A stretch of 64,000 nucleotides of DNA from an uncultured Algibacter sp. (GTDB lineage: Bacteria > Bacteroidota > Bacteroidia > Flavobacteriales > Flavobacteriaceae), in the NCBI GenBank assembly GCA_937958265.1, contig CALGNX010000014.1, positions 78,288-142,287 on the forward strand, written 5' to 3'. Shown piece by piece: positions 38,301-46,595 of the stretch. Numbering within the stretch: the first letter of the stretch is position 1; every line of letters starts with the position of its first letter. Below the pieces are notes generated by a model. That model saw only the letters and a list, made by a program, of their open reading frames with translations. It was not told the DNA's origin and did not search any database. The position numbers and the translations under genes were made by a program.

Positions 38301-39431
38301 ACTATAAAAATAAATGTAGAAGATACGGGTGTAGGTATTTCAGAAGCGTATAAAGATCAGATATTTGAACGTTTTTTCGAGGTAGCTGCAAATAATAAGC
38401 CGGATAAAGATTATAACAAAGGTACTGGTATAGGTTTATCTATAGCAAAAAATATAGTAGAATTACATAAGGGGAAAATTCAGGTAAGTAACAATAAGGG
38501 AGATAACGGAACCATATTTACAGTAACTTTAGCATTAGGTAAAAAACACCTTAATTCATCTGAAGTATTAGAAGATTTTAAATTTAGTGACGATGTATCC
38601 CAATACGTTAGTCAGCTCGAAAAAGCGCCTTTCTTTATCGAGGAGGATATAGAACTTCCGCATGATATCAATAAAAAAAGTATACTATTAGTAGAAGATA
38701 ATAAACAATTAAGGAAATTTATTAAAAACCTTTTAAAAGAGGACTACAATGTTTTAGAGGCTGAAAATGGTGAAATAGCTTTAAAAAGGCTAAAAAAAGA
38801 AACTATAGACTTAGTAATTAGCGATATAATTATGCCTAAAATGACTGGCATAGAACTATGTACGGCCATTAAAGGTAGTCTTACAACAAGTCATATACCT
38901 ATTATGTTATTAACATCAAGATCATCATTAATTTACAAGATAGATGGTCTAGAGCATGGAGCAGACGATTATATTAGTAAACCCTTTAATTTAAATGAGT
39001 TTAAATTAAGAATTAGAAATTTAATTCAAACTAGAGAAAAACTTAGGCAGAAATTTATTTCTAACGATGGCTTTAACCGCGAAGACGTTATCGTTTCTTC
39101 TTCAGATGAGAAGCTATATAAGAAAGCTCTAGAAATAGTTAATACTAATATTAGTAACCAAGATTTTGATATTACTTATTTCTGCACAGAATTAGGCGTA
39201 AGCAGAACTATGCTCTTTACAAAAATTAAAGCTTGGTCTAGCTTTACGCCAAATGAGTTTATTTTACATTTTAGAATGAAACGTGCTGCTCAATTATTGG
39301 AACAAGGAAAAATCAATATATCAGAAGTTGGCTATAAAATAGGCTATAAAGATCCTAAATATTTTAGTAAGTCCTTTCAAAAAAAATTCGGTGAGACGCC
39401 TTCAAAATACGCTTCTAAATTTTCAAACTAA
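35379..39431 (+). CDS. Hybrid two-component system regulator (HTCS) of PUL2
   Basis: This 1350-residue regulator has the same design as the PUL1 sensor: signal peptide (ends near FNCFSQ), a periplasmic double propeller built from repeats with LWLGT/IWVGT strands to about residue 660, a Y_Y_Y domain, a transmembrane helix (FSIYGLLILASIYSLIYIL), the H-box NISHEFRTPLTL, kinase ATPase motifs (NLISNAFRYTP, GTGIGLSIAKN), a receiver (LLVEDN, Asp in VISDIIMPKMTG) and an AraC-type C-terminal domain. It differs from the first sensor along its propeller, as expected for a different ligand. It lies just upstream of the second SusC/SusD/GH88 set and most likely activates it. Confidence 0.92.
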   Translation: MLKFYLFLFAFCVNFNCFSQTRNYSFSHLSTNNGLSQSSVIAIHQDKLGQLWLGTRDGLNKYDGNEFTIYRTEAGNPKSLSNNDILSINEDDNGFLWIGTYNGLNKYNPKTDTFTRYFHNQERSSICNNTIWTIEVLANGDLWVGTSEGLSIYNNKTDGFNNYLTTSQKPKEKKILSVLETKDGAIFVGTGAGILKSTLQGRFPKFQLLSDTKKYFVQDLIEGYNNNLLVASKSESILDYNLKSNTISRYLKANIQDENSKNVRQLLFDDLGFLWAGTYKGLQIVDKGKQLVTLYSDIDNKNGLSKNSIKYLYKDKKGSIWVGTYYGGVHIWDETNSNFTNIMQNKNRKGLNYSVVSSIEKYKDELFFGTEGGGINIWNKKINAFRYITEQNSSLSDDNIKVVKVIDKELWIGTFKSGLNIYNLETKQLKAKQFPEALEAYIKSTGIYAIKQGLSGNIWIGSFGKGLFVLNLKSKDFKRYFSEGATKESLSSNLVRNICIDSKKRVWVGTQKGLNRINTNGTVSTFFYDKNIQYGEDILNVYEDTQNRIWVGTKSKGLFLFDGARFNHVDLLLSNIKISAIHSILEDDKAYLWISTNQGLIRYNHAHKKSQLYNQIDGLISKEFNDNASFKSDKNLYYFGSPNGVTFFNPNALVTNNYTPQVILTNFTIKGAKASNNNFENVLEHALPFTESINLSHTQGNFSITYAIPNFINSSNNKYRYRLKGLEHNWNLTSNNVVSYTIQKPGKYIFEVQGANNDNVWNTQITTLNIHVLPAPWRTWWAFSIYGLLILASIYSLIYILKSRTKLKHDLELEHLETERSKKINKNKLEFFTNISHEFRTPLTLILGPLNQIIQNYQGNRKTYKKLLVIENNANHLLQLINRLMDFRKFEGSFYKLETAEGNIVKFLKEIFLSFTEYAKNGDYTFEFITDEKEIMVYYDRNKLERVFYNLISNAFRYTPKKGHIILRIYRTSDTIKINVEDTGVGISEAYKDQIFERFFEVAANNKPDKDYNKGTGIGLSIAKNIVELHKGKIQVSNNKGDNGTIFTVTLALGKKHLNSSEVLEDFKFSDDVSQYVSQLEKAPFFIEEDIELPHDINKKSILLVEDNKQLRKFIKNLLKEDYNVLEAENGEIALKRLKKETIDLVISDIIMPKMTGIELCTAIKGSLTTSHIPIMLLTSRSSLIYKIDGLEHGADDYISKPFNLNEFKLRIRNLIQTREKLRQKFISNDGFNREDVIVSSSDEKLYKKALEIVNTNISNQDFDITYFCTELGVSRTMLFTKIKAWSSFTPNEFILHFRMKRAAQLLEQGKINISEVGYKIGYKDPKYFSKSFQKKFGETPSKYASKFSN

Positions 39432-39523
39432 TAAGGCTTCTTAGGTCTCACATTACTAGTTAGTTGTATTATTTTACCCCCTATTTTGTACGCCGCTAAT
39501 ACTTAAAAAGTTTAAGTTTAGGC

Positions 39524-39616
39524 ATGAATAAAAGTAGACTTAAAGCTAGAGTTATAGAATTCGTACTTATTGTTATAATTCTTGTTTTAGGGTTAACTAT
39601 TATTTATTTAAACTAA
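39524..39616 (+). CDS. Candidate 30-residue single-pass membrane protein
   Basis: An ATG-TAA frame of 30 codons encodes a basic N-terminus (MNKSRLKARVIEF) followed by a hydrophobic helix (VLIVIILVLGLTIIYLN). The positive-inside pattern is that of a small membrane protein. It ends 38 nt before susC 2, in the same direction, in a gap otherwise free of genes. It could be a small membrane protein or a leader peptide. No homologue is known to me; translation is unproven. Confidence 0.45.
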   Translation: MNKSRLKARVIEFVLIVIILVLGLTIIYLN

Positions 39617-39654
39617 ATGCACACAATTAACAGTAAATTAAACTAAACAAACTA

Positions 39655-42600
39655 ATGAGAAAAATGAAACAATTGAAAGGAACACTTTTCCTATTATTGA
39701 GTTTTTTCTTTGTGCTTAATGTTGGCGCACAAGAAAAAAAGATAACAGGAATGGTAACATCTAAGGCAGATGGTACAACCTTACCAGGTGTAAATGTTAT
39801 TATTAAACAATCCAATTCGGGTACATCCACAGATTTTGACGGTAACTATAGCTTAACCGTACCCGGTAACACTTCAGTATTGATATTTAGTTATGTTGGA
39901 TATGCTACTTTAGAAATACCTGTTGGTAGCGCTAAGCAACTAAATGTTCAGTTAGAGGAAGATTTAGGAGCGTTAGATGAGGTTGTTGTGGTTGGTTATG
40001 GTTCACGTAAAAAAAGTGATTTAACAGGTTCTGTATCTTCGGTAAAATCCGACGAGCTTACAGCTTTTCCTGTATTAGATGCGCAACAAGCCTTACAGGG
40101 TCGTGCTGCTGGGGTAGCGGTACAGTCTAATAATGGTGGTGAACCAGGAACACCTATTAATGTAACTATAAGGGGAAACGCTTCAATCACAGGTAGTAGT
40201 TCTGCCTTGGTAGTTGTAGATGGTTTTGTGGGCGCTAGCTATCCACAACCTGGAGATATTGAGTCTGTGGAGGTTTTAAAGGATGCTTCTGCTACTGCTA
40301 TATACGGTTCTAGAGGTGCAAATGGTGTAATTCTTATTATTACTAAAAAAGGAAAGTCTGGAAAAATGTCTGTAGAACTTAATACTAATTATGCAGTGCA
40401 AACTACAGCCAATAGGTTGGATTTGTTAGATGCAACACAATTTGCTGCTTATAACCGTGCTATTACGCCGTCTTACGTACAGGGCTCAGAAAATATAAAT
40501 TGGCAAGATTTAATTTATACGACTGGTAACACAGCGAACCATCAATTATCATTTTCAGGCGGATCAGAAAATATTAAATTTTATGCTTCGGGAAATTATT
40601 TTAAACAAGAAGGTGTTGTTATTAATTCTGGTTTTGAGCGCTTTTCTTTCTTATCTAATATTGATGCACAGGTAAACGATAAATTAAAATTGGGCGCTAA
40701 TATTTTTACTAGTAGAAGTATTAAAGATGGTGTTTCTACTCAAGCTGATTCTGGAGGAAGAGGTAGTGGTGATGTTATTTCTATAGCATATCGTTTTGCG
40801 CCAGATTTAGGATTATTAGATGCTAACGGAAATAATACGTTTAATTCTGTAGGAGATGATATTGATAACCCTTTTGCAGTTGCTACAGAACGCCAGGACG
40901 TAACAAACGAGGATGTTTATCGGGCTAATTTTTATGGAGAATATAATATTATTGAAAATTTAACTTTTAAATCTACTTTTGGTTTTAGTTCAAGAAATCA
41001 AAACAGAGGGCAATTTAGTCCTTCTACACTTATCACTACGGCCGCTGCTCAAGGTGGTATTGGGGTTATTCAAAACCTTACAAGTAGTACCGTTTTAAGT
41101 GAAAACTATTTAACTTATAGTAAAGAAATAGGTAAAGGTAACTTAACAGCTTTGGTTGGTGCCTCTTATCAAAAAGATAAAACATTTACAAGTGCAACAG
41201 GAGCAGAGGGTTTTGTTACTAACACAACGGGTTATTTTAATTTAGGTTCTGCAAGTGTTCCATTAATACCTCAGTCAAATTTAACAGAACGTGAAATTCA
41301 ATCGGTATATGGACGTTTAAATTATGATTTTAGTGATAAATACTTAATAACTTTAACAGGGCGTCGCGATGGGGCATCCAATTTTGCAACGAATAATAAA
41401 TATGCATTTTTTCCATCGGGAGCGTTCGGCTGGAAAATATCAAACGAGGAATTCTTAAAAGAAAACGCAACCATTTCAAATTTGAAATTAAGACTAAGTT
41501 ATGGTGCTTCAGGAAATCCATCTATAGCTAGTTTTAATTCGTTATCAACTTTAAACCCCATTTATACAGCAGTAGGAGATCAAACAGTTAATGCTGTTAC
41601 ACCAGGGCGTCCGGCCAATCCAAATTTAAAATGGGAAACTTCCTTTCAAACCAATGTAGGTTTGGATCTTGCGCTATTTAAAAATAGAATAACCTTCGGT
41701 TTCGATTACTATAATATTGATACTAAAGATTTAATTATTCAAAACTCTTCAACAGCAGAGTATACCGGGTTTGCAAATCCTTTCTTTTTAGATAATTTGG
41801 GAGAAATTAATAATAAAGGTTTTGAGATTTCATTATCTACAAAAAATATTAGAACGGATAATTTTTCGTGGAATACAGATTTTAACTGGTCTACAAATAA
41901 AAACGAAGTAATTAAATTAGCAGAAGAAGGGGAAGATATATTTTTACCTTCAGCAGCACCAGGGCATTTTTTACAAGACGAAACACACATTTTAAGAGTA
42001 GGAGAAGCTTTGGGTCAGTTTTTTGGCTACGAATATAGAGGTGTATTTCAAGGTGGTGCTTTACCAGAAGGTACAGCAACATTTAGCGGAGCAGAAGCAG
42101 GAGACGAACTTTTTACAGATATAGATGGAAGTGGAGAAATTAACTCTAGCGATAGAAAAATAATAGGAGATCCTAACCAAGAATGGACTTTTGGTTTTAA
42201 TAACACTTTTAAATATAAGGATTTTGATTTGGGTATATTTTTCCAAGGTGCTGTTGGTGGCGATATTTATAGTTTAACACTTTCTGAATTAGCTTCAGGA
42301 GGCTCCAATGCAACAACGGAGGCTTTAAATTCTTGGACACCTACGAACACAAATACCAATGTGCCAGCCGCTGCAGCAAGAGAAAAGCGTATAAATTCTA
42401 GATTTGTTTACGATGGTAGCTATGTAAGGTTAAAAAATATAGCATTAGGCTATAATTTACCGCAAAATATTACCGAAAAATTAGGAATGGATCGTGTGAG
42501 ATTCTCTCTTAGTGCACAAAATTTACTAACCATTACAGATTATCCAGGAACCGATCCAGAGGTAAGTTACAGAGCACAAGGAAACCAAAACGGTAATGTA

Positions 42601-42672
42601 AACCAAGGATTCGACTATGGTAACTATCCTAATATAGAGTCTATTACGCTAAGTGCAAATCTTAAGTTTTAA
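39655..42672 (+). CDS. susC: SusC-like TonB-dependent outer-membrane transporter (PUL2)
   Basis: The 1005-residue transporter has a signal peptide ending near VGAQ, a carboxypeptidase-regulatory-like domain (KKITGMVTSKADGTTLPGVNV), the TonB-box region DEVVVVGYGSRKKSD, a plug with TIRGNASITG and VLKDASATAIYGSRGANG, and a C-terminal barrel ending ESITLSANLKF. The start may be the ATG at 39655 or the one at 39664 (MKQLKGTLF), which begins the signal peptide equally well. susD follows after 19 nt. The GH88 enzyme in the same run suggests oligosaccharides with unsaturated uronic acid ends as cargo. Confidence 0.94.
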   Translation: MRKMKQLKGTLFLLLSFFFVLNVGAQEKKITGMVTSKADGTTLPGVNVIIKQSNSGTSTDFDGNYSLTVPGNTSVLIFSYVGYATLEIPVGSAKQLNVQLEEDLGALDEVVVVGYGSRKKSDLTGSVSSVKSDELTAFPVLDAQQALQGRAAGVAVQSNNGGEPGTPINVTIRGNASITGSSSALVVVDGFVGASYPQPGDIESVEVLKDASATAIYGSRGANGVILIITKKGKSGKMSVELNTNYAVQTTANRLDLLDATQFAAYNRAITPSYVQGSENINWQDLIYTTGNTANHQLSFSGGSENIKFYASGNYFKQEGVVINSGFERFSFLSNIDAQVNDKLKLGANIFTSRSIKDGVSTQADSGGRGSGDVISIAYRFAPDLGLLDANGNNTFNSVGDDIDNPFAVATERQDVTNEDVYRANFYGEYNIIENLTFKSTFGFSSRNQNRGQFSPSTLITTAAAQGGIGVIQNLTSSTVLSENYLTYSKEIGKGNLTALVGASYQKDKTFTSATGAEGFVTNTTGYFNLGSASVPLIPQSNLTEREIQSVYGRLNYDFSDKYLITLTGRRDGASNFATNNKYAFFPSGAFGWKISNEEFLKENATISNLKLRLSYGASGNPSIASFNSLSTLNPIYTAVGDQTVNAVTPGRPANPNLKWETSFQTNVGLDLALFKNRITFGFDYYNIDTKDLIIQNSSTAEYTGFANPFFLDNLGEINNKGFEISLSTKNIRTDNFSWNTDFNWSTNKNEVIKLAEEGEDIFLPSAAPGHFLQDETHILRVGEALGQFFGYEYRGVFQGGALPEGTATFSGAEAGDELFTDIDGSGEINSSDRKIIGDPNQEWTFGFNNTFKYKDFDLGIFFQGAVGGDIYSLTLSELASGGSNATTEALNSWTPTNTNTNVPAAAAREKRINSRFVYDGSYVRLKNIALGYNLPQNITEKLGMDRVRFSLSAQNLLTITDYPGTDPEVSYRAQGNQNGNVNQGFDYGNYPNIESITLSANLKF

Positions 42673-42691
42673 AATATAAAAAACATATAAA

Positions 42692-44197
42692 ATGAAAAAT
42701 TTAAAATATTTAATTCTTTTATTGGTATTGCCAATAATGGGCTGCTCAGACCTAGAGGAAGAGCCTATTTCTTTACTATCTCCTAATGGTTTTTTCCAAT
42801 CGGTAGAAGATGTTCAAACGGTTATTAATGGAAGCTATGGTAATATGGCAGAAGAAGCCTTTTGGGGAAGAAAATTTTCCTTACCACTATTATTAAGAAG
42901 CGATATGGCTGTTATAGGCGATCAAGGTACCGCTGGTAGACGAAAAGATCACGATACTTTTTCAGTAACCGATGATAACGGAATGATAACGGCTTTCTGG
43001 CCAAGAGCATATCAAGTTATTGCAGGCGCTAACGAAGCTATTGCTGGTGGTAATGGCCTTGGTTTAGAGCCTGAAACAATTAACCCTACAGTAGCACAAG
43101 CGCATTTTGTTAGGGCGTATATGTATTTTCATTTGGTTAGGCTTTTTGGAGATATCCCTTATTTGGATAAGCCTGTTGATGTAATTTCTGAGGCTAATCA
43201 AATTTTAAAAACTTCTGAAGCCGATGTTTATGCAAACATTATTGCCGATTTAGAATTTGCTAAACAATGGTTGCCAGACACTCAGCCGTCTTCTGGTTTA
43301 CCATCTAAAGCTACTGCAGCAGGATACCTATCTTTAGTTTATTTAACACTAAACGAATTTCAAAATGCGTATGATGAGTCTCAATTTGTTATTAAGGATG
43401 AAGCTAAGTTTGGTTTAGGTTTAGCAGCAGATTTTCAAGATTTATTTAATGCTTCAGCTCAAGCTAGTTTAAATGAGATTATGTTTTCTATAGATTATAA
43501 TGGATTTAGATCTGGTAATTTTGGACAAGATTACATGCCTGCACTTACAGGTATTAGAGCTAACGAGGCAGGCGATATTGGCGGTGGCTGGTCTGTAGCC
43601 GTTCCAAGTATTGAAGTTTATAACAGGTGGGATGGTAGAGATTACAGAAAAGCGGTTAGTTTAGATACTACTGCTATTTTTGGAGGTGTACAAGATGGTT
43701 TCATGAACTTTCCTACATACGATGCTAGGAACATATCAAGTCCATACATTGCTAAGTACACCCGATTTATTGGGCAAACAGCTAATGGTAATGGTCGTGG
43801 TTCCGAGCTTAATTATGCGCAAATGCGCTATGCAGAGGTATTGTTAATTGCTGCAGAAGCTTTAAATGAAATAACACCAGGAACTACTGAGGCCGATGGC
43901 TATGTAAATAGAGTGAGAGCTAGAGCTAGAAATGGATCTAATTTTCCAGCAGATGTTTCGGGCCTATCGCAAACTGATTTTAGAACCATGATTCTAGAAG
44001 AGCGCCGTTGGGAATTAGCTTTCGAATTTAAGCGTTGGTATGATATTAAAAGACGCCAATTAGGGAATACAGCTTTTGCCCCAGGAGGTTTTGAAGATAG
44101 ACCAAACTTCTCTGCTACACGCGATTATTTGTACCCTTTACCAAATGATGAGTTAGCCAGAAACCCTAATTTAGAGCCTCAAAACCCTAATTACTAA
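42692..44197 (+). CDS. susD: SusD-like glycan-binding lipoprotein (PUL2)
   Basis: The 501-residue lipoprotein (lipobox IMGC, Cys18) is the partner of the preceding SusC. SusD landmarks include the N-terminal ...ETINPTVAQAHFVRAYMYFHLVRLFGDIPY helix pair, YAQMRYAEVLLIAAEALNE, and the C-terminal EERRWELAFEFKRWYDIKRR followed by YPLPNDEL. The gap to the GH88 gene is 17 nt, so the three genes form one operon. Confidence 0.94.
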   Translation: MKNLKYLILLLVLPIMGCSDLEEEPISLLSPNGFFQSVEDVQTVINGSYGNMAEEAFWGRKFSLPLLLRSDMAVIGDQGTAGRRKDHDTFSVTDDNGMITAFWPRAYQVIAGANEAIAGGNGLGLEPETINPTVAQAHFVRAYMYFHLVRLFGDIPYLDKPVDVISEANQILKTSEADVYANIIADLEFAKQWLPDTQPSSGLPSKATAAGYLSLVYLTLNEFQNAYDESQFVIKDEAKFGLGLAADFQDLFNASAQASLNEIMFSIDYNGFRSGNFGQDYMPALTGIRANEAGDIGGGWSVAVPSIEVYNRWDGRDYRKAVSLDTTAIFGGVQDGFMNFPTYDARNISSPYIAKYTRFIGQTANGNGRGSELNYAQMRYAEVLLIAAEALNEITPGTTEADGYVNRVRARARNGSNFPADVSGLSQTDFRTMILEERRWELAFEFKRWYDIKRRQLGNTAFAPGGFEDRPNFSATRDYLYPLPNDELARNPNLEPQNPNY

Positions 44198-44214
44198 GTA
44201 AATATTGTATACTT

Positions 44215-45405
44215 ATGAATAGAATTAGTTTTTTATTAATTATCCTTGGATTTGTATGTTTTTCATGCAAATCTGAGGATAAAAATAAAGTAGAAAATAA
44301 TACCGTTAATATTAATGGGTTATTACAAACGAGGTACTCTAAATTATTAGAGTACGAGTTAGATTCTTTGGCCTTTCCAAGAAGTTATTCGCACACAAAT
44401 AAGTTAATAAATAAAGTGCCTTCTAAGGATTGGACAAGTGGTTTTTTTGCAGGTAATTTTTGGCAAATATATAAGTTAACCGGGGATGTTGCCTTTAAAG
44501 AGCGCGCAAAACAGTGGACTGCTTTTGTTGAAAAAGAAAAATACAATGCAGGAACACATGATATGGGGTTTAAGGTGTTTTGTAGTTTTGGAAATGGCCT
44601 TTCTGTTGAAGACAATTTAGACTATAAAAATATTATAGTGCAAAGCGCCAAAACATTAAGTACACGTTATAATGCCCATATCGGTAGCATACGTTCTTGG
44701 GATTTTAATAAAGATAGGTGGCAGTTCCCAGTTATAATTGATAATATGATGAATCTTGAGCTACTTTTCGAGGCCGCAAAAATTACTGCTGATAGTACGT
44801 ATTATAATATTGCGGTAAACCACGCTAATACCACTTTAAAAAACCACTTTAGGCCAGACGGTAGTACGTGGCATGTTTTGGACTATGATACCATTACACG
44901 CCAGGTAAGGGCACGTGTAACGCATCAAGGCATTGCAGATAATTCGTCTTGGGCACGTGGACAAGGTTGGGCTATAAATGGTTTTACCATGGCGTATCGT
45001 TATACGAAGGATAAAAATTATTTAATGCAAGCAGAAAAAACAGCTCAGTTTTTTATTAATCATAAAAATTTACCGGAAGATGGTATCCCGTATTGGGATT
45101 TTAATCATCCAGATATCCCTAATGTTTCAAGAGATGTTTCAGCAGCAGCTGTAGTCGCATCTGGGCTTGTAGAGCTTTATGGTTATACCAAAAATAAAGC
45201 GTATTTAAACTACAGTAAAAAAGTAGTTAAGACCCTTAAAACAACAGCTTATATTTTGCCAGCAAATTTAAATATACCTTTTGTACTAGATCATAGTTTT
45301 GGAGATTGGTCAAAAAAGAAAGAAATGGATGAGCCAATTGTATATGGCGATTACTATTTTTTACAAACACTATTAAGGTTAAACGCATTAAACACTACAA
45401 AGTAG
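44215..45405 (+). CDS. GH88 unsaturated glucuronyl hydrolase lipoprotein
   Basis: The 396-residue lipoprotein (lipobox FSC, Cys near 18) has the six-hairpin fold sequence pattern of GH88, which removes the 4,5-unsaturated uronic acid left by polysaccharide lyases. Visible landmarks are KDWTSGFFAGNFWQIY, CSFGNGLSVED, the active-site Asp in IIDNMMNLELLF, SSWARGQGWAINGF and the closing YGDYYFLQTLLR. It ends the second PUL operon and is followed by a strong terminator. The related family GH105 is an alternative, but the motifs fit GH88 better. Candidate polymers are ulvan, glycosaminoglycan-like or glucuronan-type glycans; no lyase is present in the window. Confidence 0.88.
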   Translation: MNRISFLLIILGFVCFSCKSEDKNKVENNTVNINGLLQTRYSKLLEYELDSLAFPRSYSHTNKLINKVPSKDWTSGFFAGNFWQIYKLTGDVAFKERAKQWTAFVEKEKYNAGTHDMGFKVFCSFGNGLSVEDNLDYKNIIVQSAKTLSTRYNAHIGSIRSWDFNKDRWQFPVIIDNMMNLELLFEAAKITADSTYYNIAVNHANTTLKNHFRPDGSTWHVLDYDTITRQVRARVTHQGIADNSSWARGQGWAINGFTMAYRYTKDKNYLMQAEKTAQFFINHKNLPEDGIPYWDFNHPDIPNVSRDVSAAAVVASGLVELYGYTKNKAYLNYSKKVVKTLKTTAYILPANLNIPFVLDHSFGDWSKKKEMDEPIVYGDYYFLQTLLRLNALNTTK

Positions 45406-45469
45406 TAAACCATTTTAAATATATAGAGTTGAAAAATTTTCTTATAAAATAGTACAAGGTAAGCTTAAA

Positions 45470-45499
45470 AAAAAACCACGACTACAGTCGTGGTTTTTT
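45470..45499 (+). terminator. Intrinsic terminator of the PUL2 operon
   Basis: A stem of 13 bp (45470-45482 with 45487-45499, core CCACGAC/GTCGTGG) around the loop TACA, with A and T flanks, fits a terminator that could work in both directions between the GH88 gene and the convergent GIN-domain gene. Confidence 0.88.
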
Positions 45500-45644
45500 A
45501 TATATAAGTCTAATGTGTTTAAAGTTATATAAAATACGTATTAATTATTACTATCTTAAAAAAAGAAAGTACTTGTGCAATGTGTTTTTGCGTAGCAGGG
45601 TAATTAAAACCAATACGCGGCATTTAATTTTTTTTAAACCTATG

Positions 45645-46481
45645 TTATTTTACTTTTTTCTCAAGCTTAACGGTGTCTGTAAATTTATTTATTACAATTT
45701 TAGGATTTTGATATAAATAAATAGTACTCGTTCCTGTAGCCTCAATAGTAATATCGTCAACAACTTCAAGGTAAGCATCAGCGTTTATGTTAGAGCTAAT
45801 ATTGCACGAATTAATAGTAAACTTTTTACCATTAAATTCGGTATGGTTATCAAGTTCTATATATGCTGTTTTACAGGTACCCTCAATATTTAAAATGGCG
45901 CGCTGATAAATTGTTGAGGTAAACTCTGATGTGTTTATTAAAGCTTCAAGCGTACTGTGACCACTTAATGCAACGGCACTAACTTTACTTGTTACATTCA
46001 ATTTTACTTTAGATTTATCATCACCATCAAATTCAAAATAATCGGCATTTATAGTTAAACCCGCTTTTGAGTCGCCTCTAGTTTTTAGCGATATTTTTTT
46101 TATGTTCATTGTTGCAACAGATAAAATTTCAGCATCATCTGTTGTTTCAATATGTTTTAATATATCATTATACGCTACTTTTATGTTAAGCCTTTTTTTC
46201 GATGTAATTTTAATAGGCTTATTAAAGGTAAGTACACTATCTATAACCTGAAATTTTATAAAATCGTGTAAATTCTCATCTGTTTCAATTTCAACATAAG
46301 GATTTTCGTTATAAATAAATTCAATTTCAAAATCTTCATCTAAAATAAGAGTATGGTAGGCATCTAGGTTTGTACGTAGTATGCTTACATTTCGGTTACC
46401 TTTAACTTTTTCAGTTTTTTGTGCGTTACATAGCGTAATGGATAATAAACAAAAAATAAGTAGGGTTAGGTTTTTTTTCAT
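45645..46481 (-). CDS. GIN-domain (DUF2807) exported protein
   Basis: The 278-residue protein has a signal peptide (MKKNLTLLIFCLLSITLCNAQ) and a putative auto-transporter adhesin head, GIN domain (DUF2807), built from beta-strand repeats such as LNIKVAYNDILKHIETTDDAEILS. Function of the domain is unknown; it is thought to form a right-handed beta-solenoid. It lies 114 nt downstream of the PspC-like gene in the same direction and is a common partner of PspC/PadR genes in this group, so an envelope-stress role is an inference. Confidence 0.82.
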   Translation of the reverse strand: MKKNLTLLIFCLLSITLCNAQKTEKVKGNRNVSILRTNLDAYHTLILDEDFEIEFIYNENPYVEIETDENLHDFIKFQVIDSVLTFNKPIKITSKKRLNIKVAYNDILKHIETTDDAEILSVATMNIKKISLKTRGDSKAGLTINADYFEFDGDDKSKVKLNVTSKVSAVALSGHSTLEALINTSEFTSTIYQRAILNIEGTCKTAYIELDNHTEFNGKKFTINSCNISSNINADAYLEVVDDITIEATGTSTIYLYQNPKIVINKFTDTVKLEKKVK

Positions 46482-46595
46482 TTTAAATATGTAAAAAATA
46501 TAGGGTTAATTGCCTAACAAAGGTAAACCAAAAACGGGGTTAATTTTTTAACAACAATTAAAATAGTTGTTATTACATCATAAAGTGTGTAAGTT

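Noticed and set aside
45513..45716. Plus-strand frame of 67 codons after the GH88 terminator
   Set aside because: It overlaps the end of the GIN-domain gene on the other strand, has low-complexity composition and no recognisable feature.
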